Below are positions 1 through 11,806 of a stretch of DNA of 64,000 bases, in pieces. The DNA comes from Schistocerca nitens. Its lineage: Eukaryota; Arthropoda; Insecta; Orthoptera; Acrididae. The stretch lies in assembly GCF_023898315.1 (NCBI RefSeq), contig NC_064622.1, forward strand, positions 80,291,387-80,355,386, written 5' to 3'. Position numbers and translations under genes: made by a program. The notes below the pieces were generated by a model, which saw only the letters and a program-made list of their open reading frames with translations, did not search any database and had not been told where the DNA came from. Within the stretch, counting starts at the first letter, position 1. Each line of letters begins with the position of its first letter.

Positions 1-2600
1 CAGCAGCAGCAAATGAAATAACTTATATCTAAACATGACATAGCTCAAGCAGAAAAAAATATTACATTAAAGACAACAATGCAGACAAGGGAAATGTATA
101 TTCACATCTTAAAGTCTATGTAATTAAAGTGGTGCACCACAAGAAGTTATTCTACCAAAAACATTACCAAGTAGTTGAAAAGAAAATTCCGTATGCAATT
201 CCTGTGAAGGGAAATGTCTTTTTTATGCTCCTTCGTTTTTTTTTGAATAGATCATAAAATTATTTACTGGATCTGTAGGCATAAAATATTTATATTAGTA
301 CATCTATTAAATTTTAATTTAACCAATGCTGCAGTGCACCTAGAAACTAGATATTAAACAAAATGAGTAAATAAATACATAAAGCAAGCCATATGGCATT
401 TCTCTCAACTAGCAAGACAATAGCCATGAAATGTTTCTCATCGTTTCATTATGCATTTTAGTAAATATCATAAATTAAGAGCTCCACAGTATAATCATAT
501 GTTTTCAAGTTTGAGCGTGTCGTATTTGCGATGCTTTCTACAAAGGAATGTCAATAGCGAGGATAATGGCCTCCCGTTTTTTTTTTGTTTTTTTCTACCT
601 GTGCCTCTGAAAAGGCACACACAAATGGCTTTTTCTCCAGGCGTCTGACACAGCTGGCCGCTCAACACGCATTATGTCAAGGTCACTTGGCTTTCTTACC
701 GAAATATTTACGACACCAGTTTGCACTACAGTGGCAGTCTCATATACAAAATTTCACAGGTCTAGAATTTGCGTTACAAATCTGTAGAAACAAAATCCTA
801 TTCATATAACAGTGTCCAAAAATTTTCGTCGGCATTGTAATACATTCACGCATTTACATACATTTCACAACTCTTAAAGTACAATTCTTGGTTTCCAACA
901 AACTTTTTCACAAACCAGAGTGCCTAACCACTACTCATTATTCATTACCTTATTCGTCGACACTTCTTCAATATTTCATCATAACAGATACGTAGCATAC
1001 TCAAATAACTCATATAGCATCAGCTTATTGATCATAAACATACCGAAACAGCATAATACACATAGTCATCGTAATAATAACATCATAACAGCTCAGTCAA
1101 CTCTCAAAATCGTCATAGCTTCCTCCAATAATTTAAAAACCTAAAAAAAAAAATCTCTGCTCATTTCAATAGTGTCATCTACCTCAAACGTACTTTAAAA
1201 TCATGCTCCCTTACCAAATACATCATTCAAAGCTCTCATAGTATCACAATGGTTCCGAAAAAGTATGAACAGTTCATAAAGTACAGACCAAATACAATTT
1301 TGTAAGTGTGAAGTTATCCAACGGTGTAATTACGTAAACATCTGTCCCTGCCGTAGTAAAAAAGTTTGTCTCTCTCAGTTAAATGATCAGATAGCTGTGT
1401 AATTCTGTGTTAGAGAAATATGGTACCGATGTGTAAAGTTATATAAGCAAATACCATATTAGCTAGGGCACCTTGTGCTTCCCAAGCACATGGTACACAA
1501 AGTAAGCGTGTACCCCCCTGAGGATTAATGTAATTATACCCTCAGGTGTTACAGATTACAGCAGTGGAATGAAATGTATCACGGAAAACCTTTGTATCAT
1601 TGTACTTCAAATATCTTTAAAAATAAATGATTTAAATGCAAAATTAATCACTCAAATACGTGTCCTGTAGCACTAAATGTGCGTCTTGTTGCAACATAAT
1701 CTCTGGGGACGTGTCGTAGTTATCTTCCTCCGAAAGCTAAGTTCTGCAGAAGTCAATGTACTTACCTCATGATAAACAAAAGTGAAATGCTTTGCGTATA
1801 GATATCTTAGTTATTACGCTTATTGCCGTGATGAAGAAAGTACTGTGCTGTAACGTATTGTTGTGCTTCGGAAAAGGCTGTCTCATTGTATCTATACCAC
1901 AAAAGTTACTACTAAAACATGTTTTACTTTCCAGAATAATTCAGAAATACTGTGTAGATACAAAACAGAAACACTGCAAAAGCAACATTGTAAATTGTCA
2001 CTCATTAGTAGCGTCGTGATAAAATCGTGTAGCTGTCACATAAACTAACCACTGTGTCATCTGGTATTTCACAGAAAGTACTTTAAATCCAGGATGTATT
2101 TTCAAGTAAACCAAAATGTTGCATTAAAATCTCATTAGCAGTACTGGTCAATGTTCTAAGTGTGTGAGCCTTATAGTCGTTACGTAATCGTGCAACTAAC
2201 AAGCAAGAATGTACACACACAATAACACTGTGTCGTCTGTTCACAATAACAATGCATTCGTAATTTCTGTTTAAATAAGTTCTCTTGGCTCTTGACTGGA
2301 TATTTAACTTCAAACATTGTTGCATATTAACAGATTCTAAGTCTGACAAAGCATACTAGCAATGTAAAGTGAAAAGTTATATGGCAAAGACAAAGTTAAA
2401 AAGCAGATTATCTTTCAATAAACGGTTTTACATGTGAGATGTGGTGGAAACCTTTACTCTTCCTAGTACACAAAGTTTCAGCTTCAACGCAATTATCGTG
2501 CGGTATACGTCGGTAAAGAATACTGGAATTTTTCTCAAGGTTAGCGTCTATGTTATTTTTCTCTGAGCCAGCCTGCGCACTCGGCTGCCTGTGGTGCGAG
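1..2600 (-). other. Non-coding post-gag part of LTR element copy 1
   Basis: AT-rich DNA downstream of gag. I see no long open frame or pol motif on either strand. Positions 1-1525 are repeated in copy 2; 1526-2600 are missing there because of the copy 2 deletion. Short open frames in it show no recognisable domain. Confidence 0.6.
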
Positions 2601-4892
2601 TCATTGTCTGTTTCTTTGTTGGCGCGCGCCGTTATTGGGATTAGGAGACCGAACTTCTACAAATTCACCTTGACGAGAAGGCCCTGCCCTGTTTGAAGCT
2701 CGCCAGTTCTGATGGAATTCAGGTCTGTCGTTTTGTCGGTAGTTTACATAGTTTCTTGTTTGTCGGTCATGTGGTGGAGAATTTCTCCCGGAATCGTAAC
2801 TGCGTGGTGGACTGTTGCGTCTGAAGTTATTCTGTCTGCCTTGATAATAATTATTTTGGTTCCCATATTGTCTGATTCTATTGTTGTCTCTGTGATAGTT
2901 ACTACTGCAGAGAGATGATCTTTCCCTGTAATTGTTACTACTCTGCCAACGGTTGTCATATGGGTGGTGTCTGTTTTGGTCACAATTTGTGTTGTGAGAA
3001 TAGCCTTGTCATGTATTATTTCTGTCATCGCGGAATTGTGACAGATGTGATCTGTAATTGTTGTGCTCCTGTTTTCGCGTTCCGCGATTGTCAGTGTAAA
3101 TTTCCAGTTCTTGTAACAGTCCCTGAAAAGCTTCAATGTCATCTTTGCAACGTCCTGCTAAAATAATATGTCGTAAATGTTCAGGTAATTTGATTAAGCA
3201 AATGCGGATGAGTTCTGAGGGGCTGTATGGGTTTGACAGGTACTGATTCTTTCGCAACATGTCTTCAAAATATTTCACAAGACTGGAGAATTCAGATTGT
3301 TCGAAATGTTTCATCATTATGATGCTATGTTTTACTCGGTCTTGTGTAGCTCGAGACCAATATGCTGAGAGGAAGCCATGGTAAAATTCTCCTTCACTGT
3401 GACAATCGTGAATGACCGATCGCATTCTTACAGCTGGTTCATTCTCTAAGTAGCCACACATAAATTCTAATCTGTGCTGCAATGACCAGTTGGGAGGAAA
3501 ACAATGAGAGAATTGGTGAAGCCATGCTCGTGGATGAATGTCGTTGCCAGAATTCTTGAATGTTTTGAATTTACGTGTAGTAATGAACAGCTTATAGTCA
3601 AAATCATCGTGTTGGCGAGTCGCACATCGCTTATTGTTACTTCGTTTCGGCGGTTCTATCTCAAAATTCAATGCGCCTTGCCAATTTCTTTCATAATTTC
3701 CGAAATGTCCTATGTTATTATTTTGTGGTTGCTCCGTTTTTCTATATCCCTCCTCCCGTACTGGAGCGCGAGTGTCCTCTGAAATATGTAATTCTTGTAT
3801 TACTTGTGCCAACTGATCTTGTACTTCCCGGATTTCTCTTTTGTACTGTGTATTGATTTGATTTTGATTTTGTTTGAATTTTCTAATTTGTTCATACTCT
3901 TCAGTGTCAGTGAAAGCTACAGGTCTTGTGTCATTCAGATTATCATCTACCTTTGTAGATAAGTTAGTGAACTGATCTGAAAGTTCGGCTACTTTATCCG
4001 ATAGTGAAATTATTTCCTCTGTGTGTTTTTCTGAACCAAGTTTCAGAGTGTCCATTTGTGTTTAAATCGTATCTACTGTGTCCTTTAAATTTTCCTGAGT
4101 TTTTGCAAGTTGCGTAACCTTATCGGTAGATGCAACTGAGTCAATTTTAGCTTGCAAGGTGTCGTGATTTTCATGAACAATAGTTTGCAGTTCTTTTATG
4201 GCTGCTTCGTGATTCTGTAATGCATTTTCATGACGCGAAAAAATAGGTTGGAAATGCTCACAAATTTGTGTTTTTACGTCATTACAGACTTTTTGACATT
4301 TCGATTCGATGTTATGTAACTCAGTAGTTAAATCTTCACGTGTTTGTTCAAGCGTGGTGTCTAACTTTTGAAGATTTTGTTCCATTGTGTCTAACTGTTG
4401 CTGTGTTTGTCTCTGGTGTTGTTCCATTGTGTCTAACTTTTGAAGCCTTTGTTCAATTTGTTGCATTAACTGTAATAACTGTGCACTGGTGTCTGAAACA
4501 TGTTCCTCAGTGCTTTTCGGCAGTAAATTTGCACCGGCAACATTCACATTTTGACAAGCAGAAAATGTGTCTTGACTTATTTGAGAAAACGATGAGGACC
4601 CAAAACCTGAATCTACAGTATTTGCGAAATTGTGTCCTGTCATTTCGGATTCCTGAGGCGAGCTGTTGCTGACCGATCGATCGATAATGCTTCCCTGTTC
4701 ACTAATTGTTTCACTGCCTACACCATTATTTGCAGCCCGCTCCATTTCCCTATGCACAATTACGAAATTACTACTTTGAATGTCTGTTAATTCATTGCAC
4801 AGTGGTGCTGATAAGCTACGCTCATCGTCACTATTATTTGTCAGTTTACTTTGGAGCCTAGTGTTGCGTTTTTCACACGCCATTATTGTCAC
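2601..4892 (-). pseudogene. Retrotransposon gag with two in-frame stops
   Basis: One reading frame of 764 codons starts at 4892 and ends with TGA at 2601-2603. It is interrupted by TAA at 4062-4064 and TGA at 3009-3011, both in the same frame, with no frameshift. The first part (about 276 residues) is Gln- and Leu-rich with 'QRLQKLDTMEQ' repeats typical of a coiled coil. The middle part (about 348 residues) has a retrotransposon-gag capsid signature: 'HPRAWLHQF', a 'YLENEPA' block, 'YWSRATQDRV' and 'LIKLPEHLRH'. The last 135 codons are rich in Asn, Arg, Tyr and Gln, like a nucleic-acid-binding tail, but lack a CCHC zinc knuckle. In family terms it would build the particle that packages element RNA. 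No pol frame follows. With only two stops in 764 codons it is either a young pseudogene or is read as pieces. Confidence 0.8.
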
Positions 4893-5187
4893 AATATTTC
4901 ACACGACAACACAGAAAAGCACAATTTGAAGAGCAAAATAAGAAAACACATTAACGTAGCACTGAAAATGATATCTAGTTAATTACAAGCGCAGCTGCAA
5001 AATACTTGGTGCAAATCTAAATGCATGCCACACCTGTTTTACTGTACAACAATGAAAGACTGCAACTACAAAGGAGATTCTCTCTACAATTACGCGCTAG
5101 CAATAAACAATATCTACACTAATTACACAAACTACAAGAAAAAATCAGAAGATTCCAGTGAGGTATCCTCGGCTAAGGGTCGACATA

Positions 5188-5741
5188 TGAAACGTCCCCT
5201 TAGAACAATTATACATGACTGTATTTAAACTGACACACAATATTTTTAGCGCAACGCAATCTGACTTTCAATAATCCCTACAAAAGGATGGCCCTGACTA
5301 ACATTAACCTATACGTTTCACAAATCACTTACCTCACAAAAATCTTGGTTACTCGAACTACTGCAATACAGCGAGCGCCACTACTGCCAGCTAAATAAAA
5401 TATTCTAACTACTGAAGGCACTAACTACTGATAGGCATAGTTAGCAAATGAAAGATTTTGATAGAAAACAAACAATGTATTTACCTTAATAGTCATAATG
5501 TATATAGCACTTCATGTTATCCAGTATTACAAATTTCAAAACTCCGCCATCTCTCTCCCCACATCCACCACTGCTGGCGGCTCACCTCCAACTGCGCAAC
5601 GCTGCGCGCTGTTCACATTCAGCTGCCCAACACTCCAATGGCAGACAACAATGCCAACCCGCCACAGACTGCACACAGCACAGCCAGTGATTTTCATACA
5701 GAGCACTACGTAACGTTGCCAACATAAACAGCCTACTTACA
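5188..5741 (-). repeat. 5' LTR of LTR element copy 1
   Basis: This 554-bp block begins TGAAACGTCC and ends CTTACA on the plus strand, giving TG...CA ends on either strand. It aligns along its length with 29310-29862 and with the two halves of 33848-35796. Its outer edge joins the hAT-like coding sequence directly. In this family the LTR would carry promoter and polyadenylation signals; I did not identify a specific TATA box. Confidence 0.85.
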
Positions 5742-6312
5742 CAGTGAAGTATTGAACAACTGAAGGAAACATCTTTTCAGCCTTGTGATTCGATGCGTCT
5801 GTACCTAATGCCGTAAAATGAAATAAAATGAAACGTCTTGGAATTGTTTTATACATTCTGAGACGGAGTGTGGTGAGAGAATATTTTTAACAATCGCTGT
5901 AGATTTGTTCCTGGCTTTAGACTGCTTTTCGGCAACTTTGGAGTCAGGATGCATTGCGGCATTCGGTTTTACGGTACAATCAAGACGACTGAAGGAACGG
6001 TGATGCTTGACAACTTTATAAGTTGTTGTTAGTTCTGTAGCGGCAACGAACAGTTGTTCCTGGGCATCTTCTTTAATCACGATTGTAGAAATAGGTTTTG
6101 ATGCCGATTCTACTGAGAATCTATTAGTGTGATTCTTCGTAGAAATGTGATGCCTCACATTTGCCTTACTTTCGTGAGTTACTCCAATGAAACAGCTACA
6201 AATCTCACACAATGCCTCCTGATCCATACGTCCTTCCTTGAAAAAAGACCACTCCTTTGTGTAATCAACCGAAAACGGATAATTTCTCTTTCCATCCTTA
6301 GGCAGTTCCTAA
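5742..6312 (-). pseudogene. hAT-like (DUF4371-type) transposase, N-terminal fragment
   Basis: The frame is open from about 6312. A methionine at 6227 is followed by a CEIC...HH...KNH zinc-finger pattern (residues 8-33), like the N-terminal finger of hAT transposases and of host proteins derived from them. 'TTYKVVKHHRSF' (about residues 68-79) and 'KSTAIVKNILSPHS' resemble the segment before the catalytic domain in DUF4371 proteins. The frame stops at 5805, but after a frameshift near 5800 the next frame reads 'GTDASNHKAEKMFP', the start of the DDE-like core, and is cut at 5742 by the LTR. It is broken twice (frameshift and insertion) and cannot encode a full transposase. The family name is recalled rather than searched. 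Confidence 0.65.
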
Positions 6313-6804
6313 GCTATGATAACTTTAATAGTTGGTAAAAAGTCGACCATAACACTTCAGCCATCGAAATACACGTCACTATACACTTCACGCCCTATAT
6401 ATCAGCGGTAAACACTTCAAACTTGCGCACGTTGTTCGTATTACGATTGGAAAGAATCGTCTTATCAGATCGCTATTCAGGTGGGAAATGCCCGATTCTT
6501 TGGTATGGAGCTACTTAAATAGTTTCAGCCCGGTACTACTGGAGAAGTTTGGTAAGTTTTCGAATGATAGCGCTGGATATAGAAGGTGCTTGCATCATCG
6601 ATACACGATACACAACATGCGACGCCATATGTGAGACGAACCTGTCAAAATAAACTTATTGACATAAATAAAACCGAGGCTGCTTTTACAAATTGCGCTA
6701 ACAGATGGCGTTTCTTCAGTACTTGAGCTAAGCTCGCAGCAGTGTTTTGCAACATCGGGACAAAATTGGGTCACGTCGGGATAAGAACGTGCATAATGAT
6801 GGCG

Positions 6805-6822
6805 GTCCCGATATATCGGGAC
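6805..6822. repeat. 18-bp perfect palindrome next to the hAT-like terminus
   Basis: The sequence gtcccgatatatcgggac is its own reverse complement. It sits 14 bp inside the proposed transposon end, where sub-terminal palindromes and transposase-binding repeats are common in hAT elements. Function is inferred from position only. Confidence 0.5.
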
Positions 6823-7043
6823 GGATGGCAGCCCTGACTTGTGCTCATGGCGTCCTGCTTCATGTGAAAGAACCTATTTACAGGCCCACAATTTTTTCTG
6901 AAAATTAATAATTTCAAGTCATATAAAAATTATCATCCAAGGATACTTCTGTACCTATTGAAAATGTACTAATTCCCATATCTCAAACGTCTCGGAACAG
7001 ATAAAAAAATCCTGAAGTATATTTTTACTTTGTTTAATTAGAA

Positions 7044-7240
7044 GCCGCTCGGGATAGCCGCGTGGTTTGAGACGCCTTGCCACCGTTCGCGCGGCTCACC
7101 CCGTCGGAGGTTCGAGTCCTCCCTCGGGCGTGGGTATGTGTGTTGTCCTTAGTGTAAGTAGGTTTAAGTTAGATTAAGAAGTGTGTAAGCCCAGTGGCAG
7201 ATGACCTCAGCAGTTCGGTCCCATAGGAACTTAAAATTTT
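7044..7240 (+). mobile_element. tRNA-headed SINE (Leu/Ser-like head)
   Basis: The head reads as a type II tRNA-like sequence with a B box (ggttcgagtcc) near 7108. The body has the locust-type 'tgtccttag...aggtttaag' block, and the tail ends in 'tcccataggaacttaaaa' followed by A/T-rich DNA. The body is shared with SINEs at 20183 and 39633. Non-coding; RNA polymerase III transcription would be expected for the family. Confidence 0.8.
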
Positions 7241-9234
7241 CCAAAATTTATTTAAAAACGTATTCACTAAACCAAATATTCTACGACTTTATGTCTTTTT
7301 CACTTTTAACCTTACCATTGTAGGTCTTTTAATATCTGTAGCGCACTGGAAAGCTACACTACACGGTTTTAATACGATCTTTCAGGATATTATCTCTTTT
7401 GCGCTGTAGTACGTATTTAATGGAGTAACCAGACTGTTATGTCATAACACGAGGGATAACTACCTTATTCTTTATAAGGATAAATGCATCGTCGACTCTG
7501 CAGCCAAACCTCACTGACGAGCACGGACAATGGTTGCTCTTTACTCACATTTTCAGTTTAGTAAGGTGGCAGCATTTATTTAAGTCGGTACACATTTTTA
7601 GCGATAATTCGTTAAGTTTTTTCAAGGTAGAAAGTTCTCTGAAGTTATCAGAGTTTTCGTAAGGCTTAATGCAAATATCCCTCTAAATTGCTTGTTCTAT
7701 TTTAACTTTCTTTTGGTTACTGCTTTCAGGCTATTTACACTGATTTAGATCTGTTATTTTTGCTTTACAGTGATTCTACTTTGATTTTAACGACTCCACG
7801 AGGCAGTCTACAAGATTGTGAAGAGGACTTTGGCAGGAAGAAGAGTAACTATTATTCACCTGCCAACCACTGCAACGCATGCATGCTGCCTGCACAAAGT
7901 ATATGAAAGGAATTGTACAATGTTTCACAGTTGAGATATCTTATTCTCGAATTTGTGAAAAATAAATATATGTTGCAACAATACTTCGTATTTCGTACAC
8001 AGCTCATTTACCTTTCCATGTTCTTCGGTAACGACATGAGTCGATTCTGAAGAACTTGTAATGTTTTACTGTAACAAGACACTGACACAGAAAATTGTTT
8101 TTCCCCTTTCCTCATCCCCTTTCCTCATCACCATGTTCCAGGTTCAGCAAACTACCTGCATTTCCTAACTCAACACGATGTCTATCAAAAGCAGGTCTTC
8201 TTGTGGACAATTAAGTGAAATGATTGTTTTTTCACCAGACGGCTGAGATACGTTGCCCAATTAATTGCTTAAAGGATTTCGTCAAACATGGTTTTAGGAC
8301 ACCTTACAGTATAATTTAAAATCGAGGCACAATGTGCCTAAATATTTGACATCGTCACAGTTCATAATGATTTATACTAAGACAAATCAGAATATCTTGA
8401 GAAGGGTGTTCATGTTTGTTGTACTCAATGAAGCAAGTCTAACGCCAAACACACAATGTAGCATTGAGCGAACCGCTGACACAGAATAAGCGTTTGTGTA
8501 CAAGATAGCTGGCATGCACACTTGCAACCAATCTACTCATAAGTAATATGGGCAATGCAATGTGAAACATGCAAGAGATATTTATTAAAAGACTGCGTAC
8601 ATAATACACAGATTTGACAGCCTAGTGCGTGGCACTATATGCAAGTCCTATTATCTAACTCAGCTAACACAATGGAAGTTAACTATGGTATCTAATCTAC
8701 AGAGGGTTTGTTCGGTCTGCTGTCTGTGACATTTATTAAGTACAGTCTTTGAATATGAATTTCGGTAGATACTCGGCGTTTAACTATCCATCACTCGTAT
8801 ATAGCGTTTGCTATTACGGTGGCTCATTGCTATGTATCCTCTAATATCTGGGATGTCCTGAGGTAATGAGGTAATTATGAATCTCCAGAGATCCAGCAGT
8901 TTTTATCTGTAGACTACTTAGCCGTACCTTAGTAACTTTCCCGTGGGTATACCACCATTAACATCATTGTTATTTAATTTCGGTAATGTATCCTTGATGC
9001 CATACTAAATAAATAAATAAAATTACGGAAGCCACTGTTGATTTGCGTCGGCTGATAACTGTAGACCGGAACTGCACGGGCTATGAAATAGATTTGCAAT
9101 TGAAAATATGGGGGCGGTTTGCCTATATTTACCCACTATATGGGGAATGATTTCCATTTGCGCTCTACTTTGTGGAATTGAGTGGCGATTGATCGGAACT
9201 GATTGGTGTCAGCTGCAAACAGTGCCTGAATTGT
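7241..9234. other. Unassigned intergenic DNA
   Basis: About 2 kb, AT-rich, with no open frame of note, no repeat shared with the rest of the window and no recognisable RNA gene. A short TAAA run lies at 9006-9020. Confidence 0.5.
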
Positions 9235-11400
9235 AGCATCATCTACATCTACATGATTACACTGCAATTCACGTTTAAGTGCTTGGCAGAGGGTTCATCG
9301 AACCACAATCATACTATCTATCATTCCACTCCCGAACAGCGCGCGGGAAAAAGGAACACCTAAACCTTTCTGTTCGAGCTCTGATTTCTCTTATTTTATT
9401 TTGATGATCATTCCTACCTATGTAGGTTGGGCTCAACAAAATATTTTCGCATTTGGAAGAGAAAGTTGGTGACTGAAATTTCGTAAATAGATCTCGCCGC
9501 GACGAAAAACGTCTTTCCTTTAATGACTTCCATTCCAACTCGCGTATCATATCTGCCACACTCTCTCCCCTATTACGTGATAATACAAAACGTGCTGCCC
9601 TTTTTTGCACCCTTTCGATGTCCTCCGTGAATCCCACCTGGTAAGGATCCCACACCGCGCAGCGATATTCTAACAGAGGACGAACGAGTGTAGTGTAAGC
9701 TGTCTCTTTAGTGGACTTGTTGCATCTTCTAAGTGTCCTGCCAATGAAACGCAACCTTTGGCTCGCCTTCTCCACAGTATTATCTATGTGGTCTTTCCAA
9801 CTGAAGTTGTTCGTAATTTTTACACCCAGGTACTTAGTTGAATTGACAGCCTTGAGAATTGTACTATTTATCGAGTAATCGAATTCCAACGGATTTCTTT
9901 TGGAACTCATGTGGATCACCTCACACTTTTCGTTATTTAGCGTCAACTGCCACCTGCCACACCATACAGCAATCTTTTCTAAATCGCTTTGCAACTGGTA
10001 CTGGTCTTCGGATGACCTTACTAGACGGTAAATTACAGCATTATCTGCGAACAACCTAAGAGAACAGCTCAGATTGTCACCCAGGTCATTTATATAGATC
10101 AGGAACAGTAGAGGTCCCAGGACGCTTCCCTGGGGAACACCTGATATCACTTCAGTTTTACTCGATGATTTGCCGTCTATTACTACGAACTGCGACCTTC
10201 CTGACTGGAAATCACGAATCCAGTCGCACAACTGAGACGATACCCCATAGGCCCGCAGCTTGATTAGAAGTCGCTTGTGAGGAACGGTGTCAAAAGCTTT
10301 CCGGAAATCTAGAAATACGGAATCAATTTGTGATCCCCTGTCGATAGCGGCCATTACTTCGTGCGATTAAAGAGCTAGCTGCGTTGCACAAGAACGTTTT
10401 TTTCTGAAACCATGCTGATTAGTATCAATAGATCGTTCCCTTCGAGGTGATTCATAATGTTTGAATACTGTATATGCCCCAGAACCCTACTGCAAACCGA
10501 CGTCAATGATATAGGTCTGTAGTTCGATGGATTACTCCTGCTACCCTTCTTAAACACTGGTGCGACCTGCGCAATTTTCCAATCTGTAGGTACAGATCTA
10601 TCGGTGAGCGAGCTGTTGTATATGATTGCTAAGTAGGAAGCTATTGTATCAGCGTAATCTGAAAGGAACCTAATCGGTATACAATCTGGACCTGAAGACC
10701 TGCCCGTATCAAGCGATTTGATTTGCTTCGCAACCCCTGAGGTACCTACTTCTAAGAAACTCATGCTAGCAGCTGTTCGTGTTTCAAATTCTGGAATATT
10801 CCATTCGTCTTCCCTGGTGAAGCAATTTCGGAAAACTGCGTTCAATAACTCCGCTTTAGCGGCACAGTCGTCGGTAACAGTACCATCAGCACTGCGCAGC
10901 GAAGATATTGACTGCGTCTTGCCGCTAGTGTACTTTACATACGACCGGATTTTCTACCAAATTTCGAGACAATGTTTCGTTGTGGAACCTATTAAAGGCA
11001 TCTCGCATTGAAGTCCGTGCCAAATTTCGCGCGTCTGTAAATTTTAGCCAATCTTCGGGATTTCGCGTTCTTCTGAACTTCGCATGCTTTTTCCGTTGCC
11101 TCTGCAACATCGTTCGGACCTGTTTTGTGTACCATGGGGGATCAGTTCCATCTCTTACCAATTTATGAGGTATGAATCTCTCAATTGCTGTTGCTACTAT
11201 ATCTTTGAATTTGAGCCACATCTCGTCTACATTTGCATAGTCAGTTCGGAAGGAATGGAGATTGTCTCTTAGGAAGGCTTCTAGTGACACTTTATCCGCT
11301 TTTTTAAATAAAATTATTTTGCGTTTGTTTCTGGTGGATTTGGAAGAAACGGTATTGAGCCTAGCTAGCTGTCTAGTGACATTGCTGTCTACCATACGAC
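9235..11400 (-). mobile_element. CR1/Jockey-group LINE, 5' truncated
   Basis: The 3' end on the minus strand carries an ATGTAG hexamer repeat tail (plus-strand 'atctacatctacat' at 9240). The coding part runs from 11395 down to 9314. A second copy with the same tail and the same 3' sequence is at 55451-56526. The 5' half (endonuclease) is absent, as expected from incomplete target-primed reverse transcription. Confidence 0.85.
9314..11395 (-). pseudogene. LINE reverse transcriptase, three frame blocks
   Basis: Block 11395-10925 is the linker before the RT, with 'PPWYTKQVRTMLQRQRKK'. Block 10845-10375 holds RT motifs 0-2 ('GPDCIPIRFLSDY', 'FKKGSRSNPSNYRPISLTS'). Block 10354-9314 holds 'FLDFRKAFDTVPH', the 'GVPQGSVLGPLLFLIYINDL' motif and the C-terminal region ending near 'REWNDR'. 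The catalytic YADD/FADD box reads FADN at about residue 103, so the second metal-binding Asp is lost. Frames differ between blocks, so at least two frameshifts are present. Inactive copy. Confidence 0.85.
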
Positions 11401-11740
11401 CATGTACACAGCAGTAGCGAAATTAATCGTGGAAAAAAAAAAAAAGAACGACGCACCCCGAAGGAATTACCAAATTTACCGATAACCGGTAGCAGATGTG
11501 ATGTACATACAAATGATTACTATTTCAGAAAAATTGGATGATTTATTATAAATACTGAACTTCACAAACTGAGCGAGTCAGTAACGCTATGGTCCACCTC
11601 TGACCATCATACAAGCAGTAATTCGGCTTGGCATTGATTAATAGAGTTGTTGGCTGTCCTCCAGACTACCATTGTGCCAAATTCTGTCCAAATGGTGCGT
11701 TTTTTTTGTGTTTGGGGGAGGGGAGGGAGGGGGAAAGGTA
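11401..11740. other. Spacer between LINE and RTE copy 1
   Basis: Contains an A13 run at 11434-11446 and a G-rich stretch at 11712-11736 that abuts the RTE 3' end. No gene seen. Confidence 0.5.
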
Positions 11741-11806
11741 GGTTATGTCTTCTGACTGGTTTGATGCGACCCGCCTTTGATTTCTCTCCTGTGACAATCT
11801 CATCAT

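Larger units (their letters stand above)
1..5741 (-). mobile_element. Gag-only LTR retrotransposon, copy 1 (3' end beyond left edge)
   Basis: A minus-strand LTR element. Its 5' LTR is 5188-5741, the gag frame runs from 4892 to 2601, and non-coding internal DNA follows to position 1. Identity comes from copy 2 (29310-35796), which aligns with the LTR, the 5' leader, the start of gag and the post-gag DNA (positions 1-1525 match about 31615-33150). The 3' LTR must lie left of the window. The DNA just inside the 5' LTR does not start with the usual TGG of a tRNA primer site, so I do not call one. No protease, reverse transcriptase, RNase H or integrase frame is present. It is inserted in a hAT-like gene whose coding sequence stops exactly at 5742. 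Confidence 0.85.
5742..6836 (-). mobile_element. hAT-like DNA transposon, left part lost to the LTR insertion
   Basis: The coding remnant (5742-6312) is followed upstream by 500 bp of non-coding DNA that ends, on the minus strand, with CAGGGCTGCCATCCGTCCCG. A CAGGG-type terminus is usual for hAT elements, so 6836 is taken as the transposon end. The other end must lie left of the LTR element, outside the window. Without that end the target duplication cannot be confirmed. Confidence 0.6.
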
